Below are positions 17,567 to 25,492 of a stretch of 64,000 bases of DNA, one piece after another. A program made the translations under genes and the position numbers. How positions within the stretch are numbered: the first letter of the stretch is position 1; each line of letters begins with the position of its first letter. The stretch covers positions 1 through 64,000 of the forward strand of contig CAVSKB010000024.1 in assembly GCA_963728295.1 (NCBI GenBank), written 5' to 3'. The notes beneath the pieces are model-generated. The model saw only the letters and a program-made list of their open reading frames with translations, was not told where the DNA came from and made no database searches. This DNA comes from DATJKD01 sp963728295. Its GTDB lineage: Bacteria; Pseudomonadota; Gammaproteobacteria; Steroidobacterales; Steroidobacteraceae.

Positions 17567-18152
17567 AGCAGCCGGAACGTCGCGGTCACGACGACCAAGA
17601 AGTCACAGGCGATGATGGCCTGGGCATGCAGGCGCAGGAACGTCGTCCAGCGCAGGTCGCCTCTCGGTCGGCCTGGGCGGCGGGGCAGGTATTTGCGCAC
17701 GGTTCGCGGCGATACCTGAATTCCAAGCTTCAGCAGAAGCTCGTTGGCAATGCGCTCCTCGCCCCACGATGGGTTTTCATTCGCCATCCGGCGAATTAGC
17801 GCCTGCAGTCGTTGGGGAATCGGCGGACGGCCGGGTCGAGACTTCCGGCGCCAGAACAGGCTCCGCCCGCTCGGTGCCAGCGGATCAGCGTCTCGGGTCG
17901 AACTACCACCAGGGCGTTCCGCCAGTGGAAGAATCGCGACCACAAGGCGAGGGAAATTCGCGTCGCGGTATCAACTCGCCGCGGATTGACTCCGCGCTCG
18001 ACGTATAGTGCAAGCTGTCGACGGAGAAACAGATTTTCGGCCTTGACCGACTGAGTCGAGCGGAACATAAGCCCGACGTAGCGAAACGTGTCGCAGATCA
18101 GCCGAATCAGAATTTGGACGACCGGCAGCACCGCTCGATCTTGCCACAGCAT
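17556..18152 (-). mobile_element. Integrase-core transposase remnant, frameshifted
   Basis: The minus strand opens MLWQDRAVLPVVQIL and reads 'ENLFLRRQLALYVERGVNPR' and 'LVVVRPETLIRWHR'. Near 17870 it shifts frame to 'RPGRPPIPQRLQALIRRMAN', 'SWGEERIANELLLKLGIQVS' and 'IIACDFLVVVTATFRLLYVF'. Only the first acidic residue of the DDE triad ('CDF') is left, because the copy ends where it meets the TonB receptor. The IS family is the integrase-catalytic type without OrfA. No inverted repeats could be paired. Confidence 0.82.
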
Positions 18153-18274
18153 CCGTCAGTCTTGCCTCTGTTGGCATTGAACCGGCAAATTCAATTTTTG
18201 CGGAGTACAGGAGGCAAGATCCAGGGGCGGGCAATCCACGTCTGACAGGCGTGGGGCCGCCCGTCCCCGGCTAA

Positions 18275-18754
18275 CTACTGCTTGTCGTAGACCATTACGT
18301 TGTCGTACGCCGCACCCGTTGGGCTGGTGCCTTTGCTGCTCAACGTGAGCACCTTGCCATCCTTGGAAACGGTGCGAGTGGTCGTCCCGATCACTTTGCC
18401 GCCCCTCTTTTGTGTGCTCTGGACCGTGTGGTCATCGACCTGTTTCAACGAAAGGCTGTCAAAGTTGGGGGCTCCGGTCACGGCGTAATCCTTTCCATCC
18501 GCCTTGAACGTTGACTTGACGACGATCTCCTTGCCGTCCGCGCCGACACTCTTCCAGGTCATGGCGGTGCCCTGATCGGTTGCCGCGTATGTTCGGGTTT
18601 CGCTCTTCGGCGCAGGGCCAGGGCTGAATTTCGACTTCGCGACATTCAGCTCCCAGGTCCCAATCACGGGATCGGCGGCGGGCGCCGCGACGACGGCGGC
18701 GCTTCCGGCGGCCAGCAATACCGCAATAAATGCGGTCTTCAGAATCGCTTTCAT
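18275..18754 (-). CDS. Secreted hypothetical protein, lipocalin-like size
   Basis: 159 residues with a clear signal peptide (MKAILKTAFIAVLLAAGSAA, cleavage near VAA-AP). The mature domain is rich in strands, starting 'DPVIGTWELNVAKSKFSPGP' and ending 'YDNVMVYDKQ'. Proteins opening with this 'G-W-x-L-N-x-x-K-S' pattern are common secreted hypotheticals in proteobacteria and acidobacteria, without a known activity. GAGGGG lies just upstream of the ATG. It stands alone between the IS remnant and a non-coding stretch. Confidence 0.85.
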   Translation of the reverse strand: MKAILKTAFIAVLLAAGSAAVVAAPAADPVIGTWELNVAKSKFSPGPAPKSETRTYAATDQGTAMTWKSVGADGKEIVVKSTFKADGKDYAVTGAPNFDSLSLKQVDDHTVQSTQKRGGKVIGTTTRTVSKDGKVLTLSSKGTSPTGAAYDNVMVYDKQ

Positions 18755-19137
18755 TTTGATCCCCTCTGGAGGTGTCGTAGTTGTTGGTCTAATACTGCGC
18801 GTTGGCGCGCGTGTTCCCGTTGCGCGGGAGCCACCGAAGCATACTCCTTGGATTTCGAGGCCGACAGGCCCACCCGCAGTGTCCGCGCAGTCTCCTGCTC
18901 GCGGCGCAGCAGTTCCTGGTTTAGCGGGGCCGGAGATCGGGTTGGGGGGAAGACCAAGAGTTACTTTCAGATTTTAGCCGCTCGGAACGGCTCCCCGATA
19001 TCACCCGAACATTGGCCGTGCACCGCCGACGCCCCGAATCACAGCGAGCATCTCGATATCCAATCTAGTATCGTGCGGCTCGCGGGTTGATCATCCGATT
19101 AGCGGAATGCACTTCTCAAAGTCAGGAGACCAGGATC
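18755..19137. other. Promoter-containing intergenic region
   Basis: About 380 bases between divergent secreted-protein genes. No convincing gene on either strand. It should hold both promoters. Confidence 0.4.
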
Positions 19138-19425
19138 ATGCGACTGAAAGGCTTATTCGCGATCGGGGTTCTGAGCCTGAGCGGCTCCTTGGCTATGGCG
19201 GACGACGTCAATTGCTCCGCTTTGTCGAATCGCCAAGCACGTCAGGAATGCCTGCAGCGCAAATATGACAACACTCCTGACTGCGGCAAGCTGGCGAATC
19301 CAGAGGCGCGCAAGGAATGCGCCGAGCACAAAGCGAACAACAACAACAACGGCAACAGTGTCGACTGCAGCAAGTTGGACAACCCGGAAGCGCGCCGCGA
19401 ATGCGCCAAGCGAAAGGCGAACTGA
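19138..19425 (+). CDS. Small secreted protein with three Cys-pair repeats
   Basis: 95 residues: signal peptide MRLKGLFAIGVLSLSGSLAMA, then three imperfect repeats of the form C-x-x-L-x-N-x-x-A-R-x-E-C ('CSALSNRQARQEC', 'CGKLANPEARKEC', 'CSKLDNPEARRECAKRKAN'). An Asn-rich linker separates repeats two and three. Each repeat has two cysteines ten residues apart, suggesting a disulfide-closed helical hairpin in the periplasm. AGGAG at about 19124-19128 and AGGA closer in precede the ATG at 19138. Function unknown. Confidence 0.8.
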   Translation: MRLKGLFAIGVLSLSGSLAMADDVNCSALSNRQARQECLQRKYDNTPDCGKLANPEARKECAEHKANNNNNGNSVDCSKLDNPEARRECAKRKAN

Positions 19426-19650
19426 CCCGACATTGACCGCTGTGCGACTGACGGCCCCGTGCTAAGCGCGCCTTCGCCGACCCGGCTGCATGTCTTAGGT
19501 CGAGGGTGGGTAAGAACACACTCGGACCCGACTGGCTCCGTTCGGCGAGCGGTTCGGAAGAGGTTCGGTCGCGACGCACCCAAGCCGTTGAAGCGGATCG
19601 GTGTCCCGTCAATTTCGGCAGGTTTCCGGCCTCCCGGTTTGGGATAGGCT

Positions 19651-19774
19651 CGGTCGGGCGGGGCGGTTCGGTCGGCCACCCAGAAACCCCTTCGGGGTCT
19701 TCGGCTTGCTCGCGCCGAGCCGGGCCCGCCGTCGTGCTGAAATCCGCGTGTCGGTGGTTCGATTCCGCCGCTGG
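19651..19774 (+). repeat. Island scar copy 1: common leader plus tRNA-Phe 3' half
   Basis: The last 38 bases (19737-19774) read CTGAAATCCGCGTGTC, then GGTGGTTCGATTCCGCC and CTGG. This is the anticodon-loop end, T-arm and part of the acceptor strand of a proteobacterial tRNA-Phe, without the 5' half and with one A missing. The preceding 86 bases (from GGTCGGGCGGGGCGGTTCGG) are not tRNA but are shared with copy 2 at 23261. Weaker similarity extends left to about 19543. This is the structure expected at an attachment site of a tRNA-targeting integrative element. Confidence 0.8.
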
Positions 19775-19800
19775 TTAGGTTGAGCGGCATGGGGTTTTCG

Positions 19801-21003
19801 TCAGATCGTAAAGCGGTCCGGCCGATAGGGTTCGAGCTCGTCGATTCGCTGCTCGTCCAGTAGTTCCCGGCGCACGTCCTCGCCAAGGACAGGCGCAAGC
19901 GTCACGCCGCTGTGCGTCACCGCCACGTATATGTCTGCGACGCCGGGCATCGCGCCGACGATCGGGAACCCGTCGGTGGGCATTGGCCTGAATCCAAGCG
20001 TCACGCGATCGAGCGAAGCGGCGCGCGCACCGGGCAGAAAGGCCTTGACCTTGTCGAGCACGCGCGTGCCGTGCCAGGCACGCAGCGACTCGTCGGGAAA
20101 ATCGATTGCGTGATCGCGGATCACGGCGTGCGCGGGCAGATCGGGCGGTTCCGGCGAGTCCGTTCCCACGAGAGTGCCGTTCGCCATCTGCTTGAAAGTT
20201 ACGTTGCCCGGGGCGTCGCAGACGCACCTCGTCAGCAGGGATACTGGTGTGCTGTGCATCAGGAGGCCAGGAGCGTGACGCAATCGCAGTTCGAAGCCCG
20301 CCATCGCGAGTATCCGCGGGGTGTCCACACCCGCGGCGACGACTAGCCGCTCGAGCGCGATCTCGCCAGTGCTCGTCGAAGCTGCGGTCAGGCGGCCTTG
20401 ACGAAAACGTAGGCCCTGCAGTTCGCAGGGATGTATCACGCGCGCGCCGTATTGACGTGCCCGCTTGAGAAAGCACTCGGTCGCCCAAACCGGATCGAGG
20501 TGCCCATCGATCGACGAGAAGAATGCTGCGGCAATGGGACCGGGCTCGATCGGAGGAGCAAGACTCGCGAACTCGCCAGCAGACAAACTGCGTACAGGAA
20601 ACTGCGTGCCCTCAAGCTGTGCAGCATTCTCGCGCACGATCGGCGCCTCCGTCGCATCGCGCGCCCAGTTCAGGTATCCGCCCCAGACGATGCCGAGCCC
20701 CAGCGACGCGTCCAGTGCGTGGTAGGCGACGAGGCTGCGAAGCCGTAGCGCACGGTAGTGTTGGTCGTCGACGAAGGCGTTCAGCCAGGCGAACGAATTC
20801 CGCGTGGCTCCGCTCGCCGGAGCGGCTTTGTCGAACAGCACGACGTTCGCACCAGCCTCGGCGAGGCGCATCGCGATCGATGCGCCGACGATACCTCCCC
20901 CGACGATGCCGACCTTGAGATGGCTGCGACGCGCAATGACCGGAAGTGCAAGAGCGCCAGCGGTCATGCCGACGATGCCCTTCAGGAGTTTTCTACGGTG
21001 CAT
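19801..21003 (-). CDS. FAD-dependent amine/D-amino-acid oxidase-type oxidoreductase
   Basis: About 400 residues of the DAO superfamily. The N-terminus 'MHRRKLLKGIVGMTAGALAL' is a twin-arginine-type export signal. The Rossmann motif 'VGIVGGGIVGASIAMRLAEA' follows, and the C-terminal FAD-binding block is 'RPMPTDGFPIVGAMPGVADI' with 'AVTHSGVTLAPVLGE'. It probably oxidises an amine or amino acid in the periplasm. The ATG at 21003 is chosen because it starts the Tat signal; the frame is open 32 codons further upstream. It lies inside the segment bounded by the two tRNA-Phe scars. Confidence 0.88.
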   Translation of the reverse strand: MHRRKLLKGIVGMTAGALALPVIARRSHLKVGIVGGGIVGASIAMRLAEAGANVVLFDKAAPASGATRNSFAWLNAFVDDQHYRALRLRSLVAYHALDASLGLGIVWGGYLNWARDATEAPIVRENAAQLEGTQFPVRSLSAGEFASLAPPIEPGPIAAAFFSSIDGHLDPVWATECFLKRARQYGARVIHPCELQGLRFRQGRLTAASTSTGEIALERLVVAAGVDTPRILAMAGFELRLRHAPGLLMHSTPVSLLTRCVCDAPGNVTFKQMANGTLVGTDSPEPPDLPAHAVIRDHAIDFPDESLRAWHGTRVLDKVKAFLPGARAASLDRVTLGFRPMPTDGFPIVGAMPGVADIYVAVTHSGVTLAPVLGEDVRRELLDEQRIDELEPYRPDRFTI

Positions 21004-21211
21004 GGGAAACCGTGCGGGCTCGGCCCGCGCACGTTGGCACCCAACAGTACCACGGGCCTCGGAGGCTCGCGGCTTCCGTTGGCCGACCTGCCCCGTCAAT
21101 TCGACGCGCCGTTTGGTTCGGCTGAGCAGTAGCGCATGTTCCAGCGTCCGAACGCGAAAGTGGATGCGGTACGCATAAGCAGCGCTATGTCATTCGGATC
21201 GCGGCCCCGAT
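21004..21211. other. Intergenic, no gene seen
   Basis: Short interval between the oxidoreductase start and the attC-like repeat. It should contain the oxidoreductase promoter. A minus-strand open frame crosses it but is merely the antisense of the repeat. Confidence 0.4.
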
Positions 21212-21309
21212 GTCTACGTTCGTGACGGCTGCGCCTAGCTGACGGGCGCGCGTAGACTCGGAATGAATCGTTCTTCAGCGCGCCGCAGCTTAGGCGCCAT
21301 CCGTTAGAC
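21212..21309 (+). repeat. attC-like imperfect inverted repeat
   Basis: Left arm GTCTACG (21212-21218) and GCGCCTAGCTG (21231-21241) face right arm CAGCTTAGGCGC (about 21286-21297) and GTTAGAC (21303-21309). One base in the right arm is unpaired and the inner GC-rich stem surrounds a 30-base loop. GTTAGAC fits the R'' consensus GTTRRRY. The left box deviates from RYYYAAC by one missing A, and the two R-L spacers differ in length. It resembles a decayed integron cassette recombination site. Confidence 0.4.
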
Positions 21310-21532
21310 GGGCAGCGCCATACTGGCGAGAGGCGACGACCGCCGTGTTGCTTCACGTGCGACAACCGTCGATGCTATGCACCAGGCTCCACGCGGTGGC
21401 GGCGTGCAGGCTATGTCGACCGCTCTGTATGGATTACGAGAGCAAGCCGCTTTGGAAGTAGGTGACGTGGCCCCTCACCACCAGTCCAGCCATCCTGATA
21501 AGTGCCCATTCACATAGCTAGGGAGGCCAATC

Positions 21533-21988
21533 ATGCTTACACGAGTCTTGATCGCTCTGACGATGGTCTCCTTGGTCGGTGCTGTCGCCTATGCTCAGAA
21601 GCCAGAATTCGGCACGCCGGCCGAGGCAAAGGCCATGCTCGAGAAAACGGTCGCCGCCATGAAGGCCGACAAGGCCAAGACCATCGCCATGATCAACAAG
21701 GGCGAGGGAGGTTTCATGGATCGCGACCTTTATCCGGCATGCTCGGGGTTGGATGGCAAGCTAACCGCACACCCCGACAAGACGCGGATCGGCATGGACC
21801 GGTACGCGATGAAGGACGAGACGGGCAAGCCGTATGGCGCAGAGATCACGAAGGTCGCCCAAGAGGGCAAGATCGCGGAGGTGTCGTACATGTTCCCGCG
21901 GCCGGGACCCGATAAGAAGCCAGTCCAGAAGGTGGCGTACGTAACGAAGGTGGAAGATCAGGTCTGCCTCGTGGGCTATTACAAGTAG
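21533..21988 (+). CDS. Secreted Cache-domain-like protein
   Basis: 151 residues with signal peptide MLTRVLIALTMVSLVGAVAY-A. The mature part has the single-Cache pattern of small periplasmic proteins: 'AMLEKTVAAMKADKAKTIAM' then 'GFMDRDLYPACSGLDGKLTA' and 'GKPYGAEITKVAQEGKIAEV', ending 'VCLVGYYK'. Such stand-alone domains may bind small ligands; partner unknown. GGGAGG precedes the ATG. The gene sits between two GTTAGAC boxes, which could make it a former integron cassette. Confidence 0.85.
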   Translation: MLTRVLIALTMVSLVGAVAYAQKPEFGTPAEAKAMLEKTVAAMKADKAKTIAMINKGEGGFMDRDLYPACSGLDGKLTAHPDKTRIGMDRYAMKDETGKPYGAEITKVAQEGKIAEVSYMFPRPGPDKKPVQKVAYVTKVEDQVCLVGYYK

Positions 21989-22059
21989 GAAAGCATCCCA
22001 AGTAGTCCGGCGGGGACGAACACGCGTCCACCGCCGGCCGCTCAGCCGCGGCGTTAGAC
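21989..22059 (+). repeat. GC-rich hairpin followed by GTTAGAC box
   Basis: Directly after the Cache gene stop: CCGGCGGGGACG and CGTCCACCGCCGG form a 12-bp stem with one bulged base around a short loop (about 22006-22036). GTTAGAC follows at 22053-22059. There is no T-run, so a classical terminator is doubtful. The R''-type box and position suit a second attC-like site, but a matching left R' box is not evident. Confidence 0.35.
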
Positions 22060-22181
22060 GGCGGGCGTTTCTAGCTGGCGATGCGCCACGTCGGCTTCTG
22101 GCCGAACTCGGTCGCCGGCGAGTGACTCAGAACTACCCTGAGCCCCCTGTCGCCAATGTCCGCTTTCGGCAGCCAAGCGGC

Positions 22182-22955
22182 TTAGCAAACGGAATAACCG
22201 CCGTCGACTGGTAGCGTCACTCCGGTAATGAAGTCGGCACCCCGAGAGGCGAGGAAAATTGCAGCACCAATGATTTCTTCTGGTTTCCCCCAACGCCCCG
22301 CAGGGGTCCGTGCAACGATCGCATCATTCATAGGTGATTTGCGCACGGCATCCGTCATGTCCGTTTCAATCCAGCCCGGCGCGATTGCGTTGACTTGGAT
22401 GTTATGACTGGCCAACTCAATAGCCAAAGACTTCGTAAGTTGCACGATAGCGCCCTTTGCTGCGCTGTAAGAAGGCACGAGGCCCGATCCGAAGATCGAG
22501 TACATGCTCCCCAGGTTGATGATCTTTCCGCCGCTCTTACGCTTGACCATCGACTTAGCGACCAACTGCGACAGAAGAAAGCTAGCGTTCAGATGCGTCT
22601 CAATTGTGTTGTCCCAGATAGCGGCGGTTTCATTGAGCACCCCGCCAGTCAGCGCAACGACGCCGGCGTTGTTCACGAGTATGTCGATACCGCCCAGTAC
22701 GTGTTCTACCTGCTCTACGGCAGGCCCCAGTGCGGCTCGATCGGTAACGTCGAGCCGGGAGACTAGCGCGGGTCTACCGATGCTTTGCAGTTCAGCAAGC
22801 ACAAGGCGATTCTTTTCATCGTTGCGCGCGAGCACAGCCACGGATGCGCCGGCGCGAGCCAGACCCAGTGAAATGGCACGGCCGATTCCTCCATTGCCGC
22901 CGGTCACAACGGCGACGCGTCCGCCCAGGTCAAATAAGGAGTTGGTGCCAGTCAT
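22182..22955 (-). CDS. SDR-family NAD(P)-dependent oxidoreductase
   Basis: 257 residues with all classical SDR landmarks: 'VTGGNGGIGRAISLGLARAG' (nucleotide-binding), 'DILVNNAGVVALTGG', 'IINLGSMYSIFGSGLVPSYS' with the Tyr of the Y-x-x-x-K ('YSAAK') pair, and 'VNAIAPGWIETDMTDAVRKS'. The C-terminus 'ITGVTLPVDGGYSVC' is typical. The substrate is unknown; the closest style is gluconate 5-dehydrogenase/3-oxoacyl reductase. Cytoplasmic. It lies inside the segment bounded by the two tRNA-Phe scars. Confidence 0.93.
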   Translation of the reverse strand: MTGTNSLFDLGGRVAVVTGGNGGIGRAISLGLARAGASVAVLARNDEKNRLVLAELQSIGRPALVSRLDVTDRAALGPAVEQVEHVLGGIDILVNNAGVVALTGGVLNETAAIWDNTIETHLNASFLLSQLVAKSMVKRKSGGKIINLGSMYSIFGSGLVPSYSAAKGAIVQLTKSLAIELASHNIQVNAIAPGWIETDMTDAVRKSPMNDAIVARTPAGRWGKPEEIIGAAIFLASRGADFITGVTLPVDGGYSVC

Positions 22956-23260
22956 AGTGTCTCCGAACGAGAAGTGCTTGGAACAGTCGGACCTTCAGTA
23001 TGTGCCAGGGACACTCATGTAACGTTTCGCATTTCACATGGATACGGCGGGCCGTTATGAACGTCTGCTTTCCGGCAGGCATGTCGATGCCAGAGACGTC
23101 GCTGATTGGCCGAAGGCAGACCTGCCGGAGAGCAGTGACGAGCGTTTCGACACGGGACAAGTTCGGAGGCAGTTCGGTTCGGTGGCGCGCAAGCCGTTGA
23201 CCGACATGGGCACGGCGTCGCCCGCACCGAGCCTGCGGCGTTCTGGTTCGGTATGGGCCC
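22956..23260. other. Intergenic leading into island scar 2
   Basis: Non-coding to about 23155; after that it shows weak similarity to 19543-19650. A minus-strand frame through the scar contains 'GIEPPTRGF', the well-known spurious translation of antisense tRNA-Phe, and is not a gene. Confidence 0.5.
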
Positions 23261-23390
23261 GGTCGGGCGGGGCGGTTCGGTCGGCCCGTAAGGAAATCCT
23301 TGCCGGTCTTCGGCTTGCTCGCGCCGAAGCGGGCCCTCCGCCGTACTGAAAATCCGCGTGTCGGTGGTTCGATTCCGCCCCTGGCCACCA
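23261..23390 (+). repeat. Island scar copy 2: common leader plus tRNA-Phe 3' half
   Basis: 23346-23390 reads CTGAAAATCCGCGTGTC, GGTGGTTCGATTCCGCC and CCTGGCCACCA: the exact 3' portion of tRNA-Phe from the anticodon loop (GAA) to the encoded CCA. The 5' half, expected to begin GGCCAGGTAGCTC, is missing. The preceding 85 bases are near-identical to those before copy 1, so the duplicated unit is element DNA plus att core. This is the better preserved copy. Confidence 0.85.
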
Positions 23391-23759
23391 CCCCCAACTC
23401 GATGAAGCGCAACGGGTTCCCGGCATCACCGGCGGACCATCGGCGCGCGCCGGGGCCGGAAATCGGCCGACCATCGGACTATCGGAAATCGGGTCGATGC
23501 ATCGGCGGGCTCGACGCGCCGGTGCGGCCGGCGAGCCCGGCGTCGCTCCCGCCGCGGCGCCGTCGCCTCCGGAGTGGACGCGCGGGGCGCGCCCGCGGGG
23601 CGGGCATGGCGGCCCCCATGGGCCCCCGGCGCGCGTCCCTCGGGGCCGCAGGGAAGTGACTTCGCAGAGCCCGCGCGATTTCCTGCGAATGCATTGTTGC
23701 GACACGCGCCGTCGAGCGATCATCGGTTTCCGGCCCAGAAGCAGGCACTGCGAGGGCGA
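23391..23759. other. GC-rich non-coding stretch
   Basis: Extremely GC-rich with Ala/Arg/Pro-only open frames. Positions 23510-23660 share spaced motifs (CCGTCGC, CCGGAGTGG, CCCATGG, CGCGCGTCCC, GACTT) with 12350-12450. No gene or RNA identified. Confidence 0.4.
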
Positions 23760-24039
23760 TCAGGAATCTCCGAGACGGCGAACAAATGAACTTCTAAAGC
23801 CAAACAACAGAAACCCGCTCACGCCGATGCAGATGGTTAGCATGGCGAGATAAAGCTTCGCCCGGAGGATGCCCAACACCAGAGAAGCCACTGATCAGCA
23901 CCAAGTATGGTGGAAGAAATGCGGCGACTACAGAAACGCGAAGCATGAACACAAAGGCCCACAACTTTGTAATCAACCCGCTGCGCAATCTGCGCATCAA
24001 AAGCAACCCACTGTCTCGGCGGAGGAGCTGAATGTCCAA
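23760..24039 (-). pseudogene. Small two-helix membrane protein with one frameshift
   Basis: One frame reads 'LITKLWAFVFMLRVSVVAAF' and 'LPPYLVLISGFSG'. A single-base shift near 23880 then continues as 'VLGILRAKLYLAMLTICIGV' and 'SGFLLFGFRSSFVRRLGDS' to a stop at 23760. Together they make a plausible small membrane protein with two hydrophobic segments. As it stands each half is truncated. Family unknown. Confidence 0.35.
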
Positions 24040-24232
24040 GAACTACTCCTACCGCCACCTCGCGGCGGCTCAACGCGGCCGTAGGTCGTGGTCTAGTCAT
24101 TACATGGGGTTCGGGATTCGTCCATGTCCATATGCCGTGATTCTGCGGCGTTATAAAGCCGCATTTGTGCTGCCTAATTGTAGTCAGGCCGCATCACGGT
24201 GGCGTTCGATGCACCGCGTTTAGGAGACTAGC

Positions 24233-24511
24233 GTGCCACTCTTCATGATCGTCGAGCACTTTCGCAACGGCGAGGCCGCGCCGGTCTATCGCCGGTTCAA
24301 GGAGCGGGGTCGGATGGCGCCCGAGGGCCTTACGTATGTCTCGAGTTGGGTCGATGAGAATTTGGCGACGTGCTATCAACTCATGGAAACTTCAAATCGC
24401 GCGCTTCTCGATCAGTGGATGCGAGCCTGGATCGACTTGGTTGAATTTGAAGTTCATGCAGTCATTAGTTCTCACGAGGCAGCGCAACGTGTGGCGAGTC
24501 TCGAAACGTGA
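24233..24511 (+). CDS. DUF3303 domain protein
   Basis: 92 residues from GTG 24233, preceded by AGGAG at 24222-24226. The sequence 'FMIVEHFRNGEAAPVYRRFK', 'GRMAPEGLTYVSSWVDENLA' and 'CYQLMETSNRALLDQWMRAW' is the DUF3303 pattern, a ferredoxin-like-sized cytoplasmic domain of unknown role. From general knowledge such genes are often carried by integron cassettes and other accessory DNA. Complete for its family. Confidence 0.88.
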   Translation: MPLFMIVEHFRNGEAAPVYRRFKERGRMAPEGLTYVSSWVDENLATCYQLMETSNRALLDQWMRAWIDLVEFEVHAVISSHEAAQRVASLET

Positions 24512-24695
24512 TGCAGGGCTAACCAAGCGTACGAGCCGTCCGCTCTCGGAGATTTCTGACCGCGCTCGCAATGTCTGCTTCTGGCCGAACTCGGTCGTCG
24601 ACCACTTGAGGCGACTACCCGAAGCGGCCGTTCAGGGCCGATGCTGTAATTGCCCCTCCATCTATAATCAGTTAGGGCCCATTTGGGGAAAGCTG

Positions 24696-25172
24696 ATGAG
24701 AAACTGGGATCTGGCTCGCTTTGCGACAGTTGCGGAGATTGGTGCTTCGATCGGAGTAATGATCTCCGTTATCTACTTGGGGATTCAGATCCAGGGCAGT
24801 AACAAGCAGCTTCGCGCGCAATCGTATATCGACACTTTGGAAATGATGCACAAACCGTTTGAACTGATAGCTCAAGACCAAGGGTTGGCTGACATCCTGG
24901 TCCGAGCTGAGACCGACCCGGAGTCACTTTCCGAAGGCGAGTGGCAAAGATATTCGTACCTACTAGTGCTTAGGTACGATGGCTACGAGCATGCGTACTA
25001 CGCCCACAAGGACGGCGAAATTCGGGAAGAGCTCTGGAAGGGAATCGAAAGCGGCATGACAGGCAACCTCGCCTCGAACAAAGGATTTCGGAAATTCTGG
25101 AGGCAAAAGGGGGGTATTTATCCTGAGCCCTTCCACGGATTCGTAGAATCGAAGCTCGCTCATGAGCCCTAA
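24696..25172 (+). CDS. Hypothetical membrane-anchored protein, 158 aa
   Basis: The ATG at 24696 follows GGGGAAAG. The N-terminus holds one transmembrane helix ('IGASIGVMISVIYLGIQIQG') and the rest is a soluble helical domain with 'LADILVRAETDPESLSEGEW', 'LLVLRYDGYEHAYYAHKDGE' and an aromatic-rich tail. This resembles the family of small proteobacterial proteins with an N-terminal anchor and a DUF-type helical bundle; function unknown. Its stop at 25170-25172 directly abuts the stop of the ligase fragment on the other strand. Confidence 0.72.
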   Translation: MRNWDLARFATVAEIGASIGVMISVIYLGIQIQGSNKQLRAQSYIDTLEMMHKPFELIAQDQGLADILVRAETDPESLSEGEWQRYSYLLVLRYDGYEHAYYAHKDGEIREELWKGIESGMTGNLASNKGFRKFWRQKGGIYPEPFHGFVESKLAHEP

Positions 25173-25490
25173 CTAACTTCTCGCCGCACCTTTCGCGCTC
25201 TTATCGGAGCGCAGCCCCAGGAATGCGGCATGCCTCAGCCGACCCTCGGCCGTCCACTCCACGAACCGCACCTGCGCCACCAGCTCCGGCTTCACCCACT
25301 GCATGTCTCGCATCTCATCGGCCGTCACGCCGCCGCCCCAGCGGGACGACTTCGGGTTCGGCAGGTCGACGAAGGGACAGTCATCGACGTGGTGAGGCTT
25401 CAGCGCCCTGAAGACCTCGCGACGCAGGTGAGGGACGAAGCCCTCACCTTGCCCGCGAACCGAAAGCCAGTGTCATCGTAGTATGAATTG
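25173..25490 (-). pseudogene. ATP-dependent DNA ligase (LigD-type), C-terminal fragment
   Basis: The minus strand reads 'YYDDTGFRFAGKV', then after a frameshift 'GFVPHLRREVFRALKPHHVD', 'VTADEMRDMQWVKPELVAQV', 'RFVEWTAEGRLRHAAFLGLR' and ends SDKSAKGAARS. That is the OB-fold end of a LigD-type ligase domain. The preceding part of the same protein is on the opposite strand at 27890-28360 and ends exactly at '..DALLVGY'. Re-inverting 25481-28360 joins the two in frame. Confidence 0.85.
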
Positions 25491-25492
25491 AG

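Noticed and set aside
19242..19898. Minus-strand frame with 'GIEPPTRGF' in front of the FAD oxidoreductase, and the similar one at 22930-23412
   Set aside because: This peptide is the antisense translation of the tRNA-Phe 3' half and appears in many genomes as a false gene.
21096..21365. Minus-strand frame before the oxidoreductase
   Set aside because: It is mostly the antisense of the attC-like repeat; no ribosome-binding site or motif.
22006..22036. Strong GC hairpin after the Cache gene as a rho-independent terminator
   Set aside because: No T-run follows; it fits the paired arm of a recombination-site-like structure at least as well.
24136..24201. Inverted repeat CCGTGAT..GCGGC / GCCGC..ATCACGG before the DUF3303 gene, considered as attC
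   Set aside because: Arms pair but neither the GTTRRRY nor the RYYYAAC boxes are present at the outer ends; left as an unassigned hairpin.
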